A DNA stretch of 5,085 nt from Chitinophagales bacterium (GTDB lineage Bacteria; Bacteroidota; Bacteroidia; Chitinophagales; Saprospiraceae). Where the stretch lies: NCBI GenBank assembly GCA_013298445.1, contig JAAFHQ010000497.1, positions 1 through 5,085 on the forward strand, in the 5' to 3' direction. Made by a program: the position numbers and the translations under genes. This document shows, in pieces, positions 1 to 5,085 of this stretch. Under the pieces are notes generated by a model, which saw only the letters and a list, made by a program, of their open reading frames with translations, made no database searches and had not been told where the DNA came from. Numbering within the stretch: the first letter of the stretch is position 1; each line of letters starts with the position of its first letter.

Positions 1-1814
1 AAACTTTTGTGCGTTGCCTCACCATAACGGGGCAGCACAGTGCCAGGCGTCATCCAGCGTACATCGGGGCTGGAGGTTTCTGCAAAAAACGGTTGCCCCC
101 AATGGTCGAAAGCGATGCCCCAGGGATTCGGAATCGCCAATTGGGCAATCCGATCCAGTTTGTGCAACTGTGGGCTATAGCGATAAAAGCCCCCATTGGT
201 TGCTCTTACCGTGCCGTATGGCGTTTCAACATTGGTATGTAAAAAGACACCTTCACCGGAATAAATTGCTCCAGAAGGGTCTACACAAAAAGCGTGGCTA
301 TTGTGGTGGGTATCGTGGTCATCGTAGCCGCTCAGGAGAATTTCTACCTTGTCGGCTTTGTCGTCACCATTGGTATCGGTGTAGAGCTTGAGGTTGATGC
401 CCTGGGAAACGTATACACCTTCGGTGGCAATTTCAAAACCCAGTGGGAGGTGTAGGCCATCAGCAAAAGTGGTTTGTTTGTCCGCCTTGCCGTCGTTGTT
501 GGTGTCTTCCAGGATGATCAGTTTGTCGTTGGGTTTGGCGTCGCCGGGTTTGTAGTGGGGGTAGCTGGGCATGGTGGCCACCCAAAGCCGCCCCTTGTTG
601 TCGAAAGACATTTGCACCGGGTTGGCCAGGTCGGTGAATTCTGCCTCGGAGGCAAAAAGTTCAATTTTGTACCCACTCGGCACTTTGAGTTTATCCAGCG
701 CATCCTTGCCGTAGAGGTACTTCAGGCTGCCATTTTTTTCGGGGTTAAAATTGGTTTTGATTTCGGGTAAACTACGGGTGGTTTTGTCGGCAGCGGCTAG
801 ATCGGTTTTTTCTCCCTTTTGTGCCGCCAGCCAGATCGCCTTGTCGCGAATGGCCGTCATTTGGCGGATTTTTTCGATTTCAGCGGGGTAGTTATCGGGG
901 CCAAAGGGGTCATATCTGCGGCCATACACGTGTACGCCGTTGGGAATTTTATAATCGTTGTGCCACATCCAGTTTTTTTCCATCACCATTTCACGGATCA
1001 GGTTGCGATTCGCTTCGGCTTTGGCGGGTGCGTTGCCAAAAATTTCATCACTCAATAGTTTGGCCAGTTTTTTATACCCGGCTTCGTTGAGTTGAGCGCC
1101 ATCGATGGTCAATGGTTCAGCCGTGTTGCCGTACCATTGTTTGGAGGGGGTAAAGGCATCGACAAATTGCACCTTGTTTTGTTGAGCCACCGCCTTCATG
1201 GCATTGGTGTAAAGCAAGAGGTTTTTGTTCTCTTTTTCACCATTCGGCAAATCGTAAATCCCCGTTAAATCTTCAAAGGCAATGGGAGAAACGAGTGCCA
1301 ATTGAGGAGCGGAGCTGCCGTTGTATTTTTGGCTAAGGGTATGTTTGATAAAAGCATCCAGCTCCTGCTTGTAATTTTCCAGGCCTGCTTCGCCTTGAAA
1401 AGACTCACTATAACCAAAAAAAGCGATGATGATGTCGGTATTGAGTTTGGTCAACCATTGATCCGGGCTATCGAAATGGCCCTCACTATCGGAGTTATTG
1501 GCGTACTCGGTTTGGAATTTTTCCGCACCTGGGAAAGCCCAGGGTGAAAAGCGGGAAGCGTGAGGCCTGAACCCGGGAGTTTCTCCAGGGTCACACATGT
1601 TGCGGATGAACAGGGATTTTTCAGGATAACGAACGTGCATTTCGGTTTCAAAAAGCCCGTAGTGCATCATTCTGGAGCCCAGGTTGCCGCCAATCAAGGC
1701 AATATGTGCATCTTGTTTGAGCTCAAGCGTAAGCGGTTGTTGGAATTGTAAAACGCTGAACAGCATAAAAACGAGCACAAAAATAGAATAGTAAGACTTG
1801 CGCTTGAAAGACAT
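1..1814 (-). CDS. SGNH-like / PVC-type heme-binding CxxCH (membrane-bound dehydrogenase-type) exported protein, partial at the 3' end
   Basis: The frame is open from an ATG at 1814 to the window edge: 604 codons plus two bases with no stop, so the C-terminus is missing. Residues 1-25 (KRK, then a long hydrophobic run) look like a Sec signal or anchor; there is no lipobox cysteine. Residues about 36-260 form an SGNH-hydrolase-like domain, with block I at IALIGGNLGSRM (39-49), block III at FFGYSES (132-138) and block V at DGAQLNEAG (238-246). The usual Ser, Asn and His of the SGNH tetrad are replaced by other residues. Residues 375-604 match the start of the beta-propeller of PVC-type CxxCH / sugar-dehydrogenase-like proteins (VPSGYKIELFA, NPVQMSFDNKGRLWVA, FADGLHLPLGF, DTHHNSHAF). 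Two DTNxDxKAD loops at 437-445 and 480-488 resemble calcium-binding loops. In this family HEAT repeats and a CxxCH cytochrome domain usually follow, but they are not visible here. Function is unproven; oxidation of a carbohydrate or polyol outside the cytoplasm is the usual guess. The gene starts 52 bp after the ThuA-like gene and is probably cotranscribed with it. No Shine-Dalgarno is visible. Confidence 0.88.
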   Translation of the reverse strand, partial: MSFKRKSYYSIFVLVFMLFSVLQFQQPLTLELKQDAHIALIGGNLGSRMMHYGLFETEMHVRYPEKSLFIRNMCDPGETPGFRPHASRFSPWAFPGAEKFQTEYANNSDSEGHFDSPDQWLTKLNTDIIIAFFGYSESFQGEAGLENYKQELDAFIKHTLSQKYNGSSAPQLALVSPIAFEDLTGIYDLPNGEKENKNLLLYTNAMKAVAQQNKVQFVDAFTPSKQWYGNTAEPLTIDGAQLNEAGYKKLAKLLSDEIFGNAPAKAEANRNLIREMVMEKNWMWHNDYKIPNGVHVYGRRYDPFGPDNYPAEIEKIRQMTAIRDKAIWLAAQKGEKTDLAAADKTTRSLPEIKTNFNPEKNGSLKYLYGKDALDKLKVPSGYKIELFASEAEFTDLANPVQMSFDNKGRLWVATMPSYPHYKPGDAKPNDKLIILEDTNNDGKADKQTTFADGLHLPLGFEIATEGVYVSQGINLKLYTDTNGDDKADKVEILLSGYDDHDTHHNSHAFCVDPSGAIYSGEGVFLHTNVETPYGTVRATNGGFYRYSPQLHKLDRIAQLAIPNPWGIAFDHWGQPFFAETSSPDVRWMTPGTVLPRYGEATHKS

Positions 1815-1866
1815 TGGTTGAATTGTTTAGGGTTGTGAAAAATGCAACTAAGGTTGAGATTTTAAA

Positions 1867-2712
1867 TCATTTCACAATACCACGGTAAGGCACATTGATG
1901 TCAATTTTTCCCTTCCATTTTTTGGGCACTTTCAGGCCTAGTTCCCAGTGAATGGCGTTGATGATCAGGCGCTGAACGGATTCGACCTGAAAATCTTCGG
2001 GATGCCCAAGGGTAGTGGTGAAAATCTTTGCGCCATAGGAGTTGGTCCCGACATAGGCTACCGGATTGTCAATTGCTGCCTTGTCAGGATTGATGGATTT
2101 GCCCATCAGCAACCATTCGGAACCCTTCGTGGGGTAATCAGGCAAAAGACGATACAACCAGGAGCTTACCCTGAAATTTGGCGCAACCCCACGTAGAATT
2201 GGGTGCTTTTTAGCCGCGTCAATGACGGAAACCTCAGTGGTGCTTTCGTGCCCGTAGTGGGTGTGTCCGGCTTTGCCGCCCCAGCCCGGAGGCGCATTCA
2301 GCGCAAATTCTCCAAAAGCGTTCCAACGCGCGGAGGGGTGGTCTTTCGGGAAATTAAAGGCATGGGTGGTGGTGCGAAAACCCATCAAAGGCTTGGCTGA
2401 CTTGAGGTAGTCTTCAATCAAGGCCAATTGCTCGGGGGGCAACTGCCGCCACCGCAGGTAGAAAATGGCCAGATCGGCATCTTTCAGGCTTTCCAGGCCG
2501 GGAATGTCTTTTTCAGCGTTTTGATTGGGATAAGCTTTTAATACTTTGGTCTGGATGCCATAATTTTTCTCCAGCTCAGCCGCAATCAAGGGCAGGGTCT
2601 GTTCACCACTGTATTCGTGGTCGCCCGTAACAAATACGACGAGAGGTTTTTTTTGTGCAAAAGAGTAAAAATTTGCAAGCAACAATAATAAGCAGAGAAG
2701 CCCCTTTTTCAT
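1867..2712 (-). CDS. Exported ThuA-like domain protein (trehalose-utilisation ThuA family, class I glutamine amidotransferase-like fold)
   Basis: 281 residues, ATG to TGA. Residues 1-19 are a clear signal peptide (MKK, then a leucine-rich core, with cleavage likely after SFA before Gln20), so the protein acts in the periplasm or outside the cell. The rest is a single ThuA-like domain of normal length: VVFVTGDHEY (25-34) at the first strand and turn, DADLAIFYLRWRQLPPEQ (78-95), GFRTTTHAF (111-119), a His/Gly-rich segment GWGGKAGHTHYGHES (143-157), HPILRGV (170-176), and the closing LGHPEDFQVESVQRLI (235-250) with NAIHWELG. ThuA is known from rhizobial trehalose utilisation, but the biochemical activity of most secreted homologues is unknown and no catalytic role can be read here. 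It is the first gene before the SGNH/propeller protein. The ATG at 2712 is chosen because it sits directly before the signal peptide; no Shine-Dalgarno precedes it. A LacI-type palindrome lies 26-47 bp upstream. The family call is secure, the substrate is not. Confidence 0.92.
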   Translation of the reverse strand: MKKGLLCLLLLLANFYSFAQKKPLVVFVTGDHEYSGEQTLPLIAAELEKNYGIQTKVLKAYPNQNAEKDIPGLESLKDADLAIFYLRWRQLPPEQLALIEDYLKSAKPLMGFRTTTHAFNFPKDHPSARWNAFGEFALNAPPGWGGKAGHTHYGHESTTEVSVIDAAKKHPILRGVAPNFRVSSWLYRLLPDYPTKGSEWLLMGKSINPDKAAIDNPVAYVGTNSYGAKIFTTTLGHPEDFQVESVQRLIINAIHWELGLKVPKKWKGKIDINVPYRGIVK

Positions 2713-2737
2713 GCGATGTTTTTTTCTGATAAGGCAA

Positions 2738-2759
2738 ATTTTGTAAGCGCTTACAAAAT
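2738..2759. promoter_or_regulatory. 22-bp perfect palindrome, LacI/CcpA-type operator candidate
   Basis: The half-site ATTTTGTAAGC is followed immediately by its exact reverse complement, 11 bp on each side, centred between 2748 and 2749. The core TGTAAGCGCTTACA has the central CG dyad and TGnAA half-sites typical of LacI-family operators, including the CcpA cre type. It lies 25 bp before the ATG of the ThuA-like gene and about 16 bp downstream of a candidate -7 box, a position suited to repression by blocking initiation or elongation. No regulator gene is visible in the window, so the binding protein is inferred from the motif alone. Confidence 0.7.
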
Positions 2760-2775
2760 AGAAAATCCATCAAAT

Positions 2776-2806
2776 AAAACGTAGCTTCTGCATAGTATGA
2801 CGCAAA
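2776..2806 (-). promoter_or_regulatory. Candidate Bacteroidota promoter for the ThuA-like / SGNH-propeller transcript
   Basis: Read on the minus strand, TTTG (2806-2803) is followed after 19 bases by TACGTTTT (2783-2776). This matches the Bacteroidota -33 TTTG and -7 TAnnTTTG pattern with one mismatch (last T for G) and a normal spacer. Transcription would start near 2770, giving a 5' leader of roughly 57 bases that contains the LacI-type palindrome. The call rests on sequence match only; AT-rich DNA gives such matches by chance. Confidence 0.4.
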
Positions 2807-2913
2807 AAATTACTTCTCGATTTGGCTTTTGAATAGGAAGCTCACTTGAAATGAAGCGTTCGACTTCCTATTCAAAACCCAAATCGGGAATTTAATTTTT
2901 CTGCGTTACATAC
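2795..2913. repeat. Long foldback inverted repeat (about 119 bp)
   Basis: The core arms 2818-2840 and 2864-2886 are 23 bp each and pair at 22 positions; the single mismatch is G2825 against C2879. Pairing continues outward through ACGCA and AAAAATTA blocks with 1-2 base gaps, so the full arms are about 2795-2840 and 2864-2913. Inward, TTGAA (2846-2850) can pair with TTCGA (2859-2863), leaving a loop of about 8 bases. It encodes nothing and lies between the terminator of the small secreted protein gene and the start of the ThuA-like gene. It could be a foldback MITE/REP-like element, a large RNA hairpin or a dyad for a DNA-binding protein. No target-site duplication is apparent. Confidence 0.8.
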
Positions 2914-2954
2914 AAAAAAAGTGCCTGATGAAGCTGCATCACCAGGCACTTTTT
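2914..2954 (-). terminator. Rho-independent terminator, potentially bidirectional
   Basis: AAAAAGTGCCTG (2916-2927) pairs perfectly with CAGGCACTTTTT (2943-2954), with GATG/CATC able to extend the stem around a small bulge. On the minus strand the stem is followed by seven T residues and begins 19 bases after the TAG of the small secreted protein gene, so it terminates that gene. The A-tract and T-tract flank both sides, so it could also stop plus-strand transcription. It separates the small gene from the ThuA-like transcript. Confidence 0.85.
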
Positions 2955-2973
2955 CAAGCAGAATATCTTCAAA

Positions 2974-3450
2974 CTACTGCTTCCGCTCAATCAATGTAGG
3001 GAAGTTAGCCGAAGTATAATGCGAGAATTTTTTGTCACTAGTAAATTTAGGTTTGTACGACCGGGTAAAGGTGCCAAAGAAGGCGCGCAATTCTTCAGGT
3101 TTAAAATTGCGGGAATCTGGTTTGACAAAATAACCGATGTGCCGGATGCTACCATCTTCATTCCAAAACACGTGTAGAAAAACTTTCAAGCCGTTGATGT
3201 CAAATTTGACCGCTTCGGCATGCTCCTGAATGGCTTTGATGAACTCCAGCCAATTGTTCAAGGCTTTTCCTGTATCGTTACCCGAAATCACCAAAAGGTT
3301 TCGTGGATGTTCAACGCTCAATTTTTCGTAAGCAGCTTCATCTTGCCCCAAGAGGAAAACTACTGGTAGTTGTTGGTTTTGACCCCACACAAGGGCAGGT
3401 GCACAGGCTAAGGCCAATGCGAATAAAATAGTTGTTGGAATTAAGCGCAT
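2974..3450 (-). CDS. Small secreted protein of unknown function
   Basis: 158 residues from the ATG at 3450 to TAG. A TTG two codons upstream (3456) could extend it slightly, but ATG directly before the signal sequence is preferred. Residues 1-23 form a signal peptide (MRLIPTTILF then an Ala/Leu-rich stretch ending VWG, with Gln24 as the likely first mature residue). Cys16 lies inside the hydrophobic core but lacks a good lipobox. The mature part of about 135 residues begins LPVVFLLGQDEAAYEKL and has no further membrane segment. Its central part, GLKVFLHVFWNEDGSIRHIGYFVK (about 87-110), reads as two beta strands joined by an NEDGS turn, followed by a helix (KPEELRAFFGTF) and SYKP. This loosely recalls the strand-turn-strand-helix pattern of the TonB C-terminal domain, but the resemblance is too weak for a family call. 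It is a single-gene transcript: divergent from the CvpA gene and closed by its own terminator. Confidence 0.8.
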   Translation of the reverse strand: MRLIPTTILFALALACAPALVWGQNQQLPVVFLLGQDEAAYEKLSVEHPRNLLVISGNDTGKALNNWLEFIKAIQEHAEAVKFDINGLKVFLHVFWNEDGSIRHIGYFVKPDSRNFKPEELRAFFGTFTRSYKPKFTSDKKFSHYTSANFPTLIERKQ

Positions 3451-3572
3451 GCTCAAGGATTTATGATGAAATTAAAGTATATCCTACTTAAGTTAGGTCG
3501 ACTTGTAGTGATTATGACGCAGAAGGAGCTAGTGAGATACATCCGATAATCAACGGCTTGCGTCGGAAAAAA

Positions 3573-3604
3573 TTTCCATCTTGTGACTTTTTACTGCACC
3601 TTTG
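3573..3604 (+). promoter_or_regulatory. Candidate promoter for the CvpA-family gene
   Basis: TTTC (3573-3576), 20 bases, then CACCTTTG (3597-3604), close to the Bacteroidota TTTG / TAnnTTTG promoter with one mismatch in each box. The CACCTTTGTATC context resembles the strongly recurring -7 region of this phylum. Predicted initiation near 3610 would leave a leader of about 70 bases before the CvpA start. No equally convincing minus-strand promoter is seen for the small secreted protein gene in 3451-3560; TACTTTAA near 3469-3476 is only a weak -7 match. Confidence 0.4.
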
Positions 3605-3648
3605 TATCTAAAGAATAGAATTTTTCGCCTCTACAAGGTACAAGTTCT

Positions 3649-3684
3649 ATGCTATTGAAAGCAAAAGGAAAGCAAAAAATATGA
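3649..3684 (+). CDS. Possible 11-codon leader ORF overlapping the CvpA start
   Basis: ATG at 3649 opens an 11-residue peptide (MLLKAKGKQKI) that stops at TGA 3682-3684, overlapping the CvpA ATG in an ATGA arrangement typical of translational coupling. An AAGG (3635-3638) lies about 10 bases before its start. The peptide is Lys-rich mainly because it reads through the purine-rich ribosome-binding region of the CvpA gene, so it may be a chance ORF. There is no evidence that it is translated. Confidence 0.25.
   Translation: MLLKAKGKQKI
3666..3672 (+). promoter_or_regulatory. Shine-Dalgarno-like ribosome binding site of the CvpA-family gene
   Basis: AGGAAAG ends 8 bases before the ATG at 3681. 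It is the clearest Shine-Dalgarno match in the window (the other complete genes have none) and supports the chosen start. Confidence 0.6.
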
Positions 3685-4301
3685 TCATCGACGTAATTTT
3701 TTTGATCGTTGCTGCGGCTGGATTTTGGTTCGGCTATTCCCGGGGGATCATTGAAACGGTGTTCAAATACGTTTCCATCCTTTTCGGGATCATGGCTTCT
3801 TTGCGCTTTTCGCCCATGATGACCAATTTCCTGCAAGACGTTTCGGGGTACCAAAACCCGCTGATGTTTCTGGCCGGGTTTTTACTCACCCTGTTTCTCA
3901 CGATGTTTTTGCTGCGCACCGTGGGCCGAGGACTTGAGGGGGTACTACAAACCGTCAACATCAATTTTATCAACCAAATCATTGGGGGAGTAGTTTCTGC
4001 CGCTTTTTCAGTGTTAATTTACAGTTGCTTGTTGTGGTTTGTACTGGTTTCGGCTGCTACAACGAACGAAGCCGTGGCCGAATCCCGAACCTATCCTTAT
4101 TTGAAAGATTACCCCAAAACGGTATGGGGCCTACTCAAGCAAGCCCAACCCATTATGCTCGATTTCTGGGATTACTCCGTAGATGTAATGGATGACATCC
4201 AGAACATGACCCAAAAAACGGAAACAGAGGACATTTACGACCTTGAAGATCAGGAGGATAGTGGCACAGTGGATGATAGTCCGTATAGTGACAATCAATA
4301 A
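3681..4301 (+). CDS. CvpA-family inner-membrane protein
   Basis: 206 residues, ATG to TAA. Four membrane segments are visible: about 2-18, 25-41, 60-80 and 98-124. The family pattern is clear: an N-terminal helix beginning MIIDVIFLIV, then GYSRGIIETVF (18-28) matching the conserved G-x-x-RG turn, and later NFINQIIGGVVSAAFSVLI (95-113) matching the family's N-x-x-x-G-G helix. Residues 125-170 form a soluble segment with Tyr/Trp/Pro, followed by an acidic low-complexity tail (about 181-204, rich in Asp, Glu and Ser). CvpA was named for colicin V production in E. coli and has since been linked to envelope homeostasis; its molecular activity is unknown. The length is normal for the family, with a somewhat long tail. 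It is transcribed divergently from the small secreted protein gene and converges with the oxidoreductase gene, so it appears monocistronic. Confidence 0.9.
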   Translation: MIIDVIFLIVAAAGFWFGYSRGIIETVFKYVSILFGIMASLRFSPMMTNFLQDVSGYQNPLMFLAGFLLTLFLTMFLLRTVGRGLEGVLQTVNINFINQIIGGVVSAAFSVLIYSCLLWFVLVSAATTNEAVAESRTYPYLKDYPKTVWGLLKQAQPIMLDFWDYSVDVMDDIQNMTQKTETEDIYDLEDQEDSGTVDDSPYSDNQ

Positions 4302-4313
4302 CTAAGAGCATTT

Positions 4314-5085
4314 CTAAAACCCTTTCCAGTCCAACACCACCCTTTTTCCAGTATTTGCAGCCTTAACGATGGCTTCAATGATTTTTAAATCAATCATACC
4401 TTCCTGTCCAGACGCTTCTGGCGTACGGCCATTGAGTACGTCCTGGGCAAAGGCGTCCAATTGGGCGATTTGTTGAAATTCCGGAGTTTGGAAATTGAGC
4501 TTACCCTCAAAGGTTTCGCCACTTGCACCCGTTGCATTGTAGGAAGGTTGCAGGCCATACCACTGGTAGCCCGAGGTGACGTGCAGCCGATCCACATACG
4601 AAGAATACGTCGTGGTGGAGTTTGAGACCGCGCCACCCGGAAACTCCATTTGGAACATCACCATTTCATAAATGTCTTTGAAGACCTTTTCGTCGCGCAC
4701 AAAGCCTTGTGCTGTAACTGCAGTGGGCAACTCACCTACCGTGCGCCTTGCGCCCTGAATGCAGTAGACGCCCAAATCCATAATGGCACCGCCACCACCG
4801 AGGGCTTTGTTGAGCCGCCATACTTTGGGGTCGGCCATGGAGAACCCCAGGCTGCTTTCAATGGTTTTTACCGCCCCATGTACTTTCTGGGTGCCCAGGC
4901 GGCGGATTTCAAGGTGGTAAGGGTCGTAATACAGGCGGTAGCCAACGCCCAGTTGCACCTTGGCTGTTTTACACGCAGCAATCATTTGTTCACATTCCTT
5001 GACATTGAGGGCCATGGGCTTTTCACAAATGACGTGTTTGCCTGCCTTGGCCGCCCGAATGCTGAACTCGGCGTGCATGGAGTTG
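4314..5085 (-). CDS. Gfo/Idh/MocA-family oxidoreductase, partial (N-terminus outside the window)
   Basis: 256 codons plus stop (TAG) are present; the frame continues past 5085, reading Asn-Ser just before an internal Met (5078) that should not be taken as the start. About 90-100 residues with the N-terminal Rossmann dinucleotide-binding motif are missing. Visible landmarks in fragment numbering: AGKHVICEKPMA (14-25), whose EKP lysine is the conserved catalytic/cofactor-contacting residue; LGVGYRL (45-51); GGGGAIMDLGVYCIQGAR (96-113), with the D-x-G-x-Y motif whose Tyr107 is the usual proton donor/acceptor; and a C-terminal helix (about 203-245) ending in a short VVLDW strand. The DLGVYCIQ-AR block and overall pattern are closest to glucose-fructose oxidoreductase / glucose-6-phosphate dehydrogenase-like members. 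It is probably an NAD(P)-dependent sugar or inositol dehydrogenase; the substrate cannot be read. No signal peptide can be judged because the N-terminus is absent. Confidence 0.92.
   Translation of the reverse strand, partial: NSMHAEFSIRAAKAGKHVICEKPMALNVKECEQMIAACKTAKVQLGVGYRLYYDPYHLEIRRLGTQKVHGAVKTIESSLGFSMADPKVWRLNKALGGGGAIMDLGVYCIQGARRTVGELPTAVTAQGFVRDEKVFKDIYEMVMFQMEFPGGAVSNSTTTYSSYVDRLHVTSGYQWYGLQPSYNATGASGETFEGKLNFQTPEFQQIAQLDAFAQDVLNGRTPEASGQEGMIDLKIIEAIVKAANTGKRVVLDWKGF

Noticed and set aside
9..1751. Several plus-strand open frames (for example 14-391, 474-770, 819-1058, 1302-1547)
   Set aside because: They lie antisense to one uninterrupted minus-strand frame with clear family motifs. 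Their translations show no recognisable domains and they are explained as shadows of it.
1815..1866. GTTG...CAAC mini-dyad between the ThuA-like and SGNH-propeller genes
   Set aside because: Four-base arms with no T-tract; not a terminator, and the short gap supports cotranscription.
2795..2913. Integron attC site
   Set aside because: The length and foldback shape are compatible, but the outer ends do not give the RYYYAAC / GTTRRRY core pair and no integrase or cassette structure is present.
3451..3456. TTG start giving two extra residues on the small secreted protein
   Set aside because: The ATG at 3450 directly precedes the signal peptide, and no ribosome-binding site favours the TTG.
3483..3497. 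Imperfect dyad CCTA-CTTAAGT-TAGG in the divergent intergenic region
   Set aside because: Only four-base arms around a short core, easily expected by chance in AT-rich DNA. It is too weak to call an operator.
3513..3521. TATGACGCA shared with the outer arm of the foldback repeat (2796-2804)
   Set aside because: A nine-base match is expected many times by chance within 5 kb, and the flanking sequence does not continue the match.
3565..3577. GGAAA-AAA-TTTCC small inverted repeat
   Set aside because: Very short, A/T tract-based and overlapping the candidate -33 box; not distinguishable from chance.
3591..3982. Minus-strand open frames opposite the CvpA-family gene
   Set aside because: The plus-strand frame has membrane helices, family motifs and a Shine-Dalgarno; the antisense translations are low-information and lack any domain.
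4394..4636. Alternative minus-strand frame inside the oxidoreductase
   Set aside because: Out-of-frame shadow of the Gfo/Idh/MocA coding sequence.

Overview
The window looks like a piece of a Bacteroidota chromosome, probably from the Saprospiria (Haliscomenobacter/Lewinella-like). This rests on recognised protein families, moderate GC, mostly absent Shine-Dalgarno sequences and candidate promoters of the TTTG / TAnnTTTG type. The species assignment is an inference. The window holds five protein genes, two of them cut by the window edges. I see no RNA genes, CRISPR arrays or transposase genes.

Layout. Positions 1-1814 (minus) hold the first 604 codons of a large exported protein: a degenerate SGNH-hydrolase-like domain, a linker, and the start of the beta-propeller region of the 'PVC-type heme-binding CxxCH' / membrane-bound dehydrogenase family. 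Its C-terminus lies outside the window. Positions 1867-2712 (minus) hold an exported ThuA-like protein, 52 bp upstream on the same strand and probably the first gene of the same transcript. The gene-free stretch 2713-2973 contains a perfect 22-bp LacI/CcpA-type palindrome, a candidate Bacteroidota promoter, a long foldback inverted repeat of about 119 bp, and a hairpin terminator. Positions 2974-3450 (minus) hold a small secreted protein of unknown function. The gap 3451-3680 is a divergent promoter region with a candidate promoter and a possible 11-codon leader ORF before a CvpA-family membrane protein (3681-4301, plus). Positions 4314-5085 (minus) hold the C-terminal part of a Gfo/Idh/MocA oxidoreductase, converging on the CvpA gene with only 12 bp between stop codons.

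How the genes may work together. The ThuA-like protein and the SGNH/propeller protein form a two-gene exported module headed by a LacI-type operator. This suggests sugar- or polysaccharide-responsive control of a periplasmic or surface carbohydrate-processing or oxidation function. The Gfo/Idh/MocA enzyme fits the same carbohydrate theme but sits on a separate transcript beyond the CvpA gene. The most unusual items are the long foldback repeat, the operator/promoter arrangement before the ThuA gene, and the loss of SGNH catalytic residues in the large protein.
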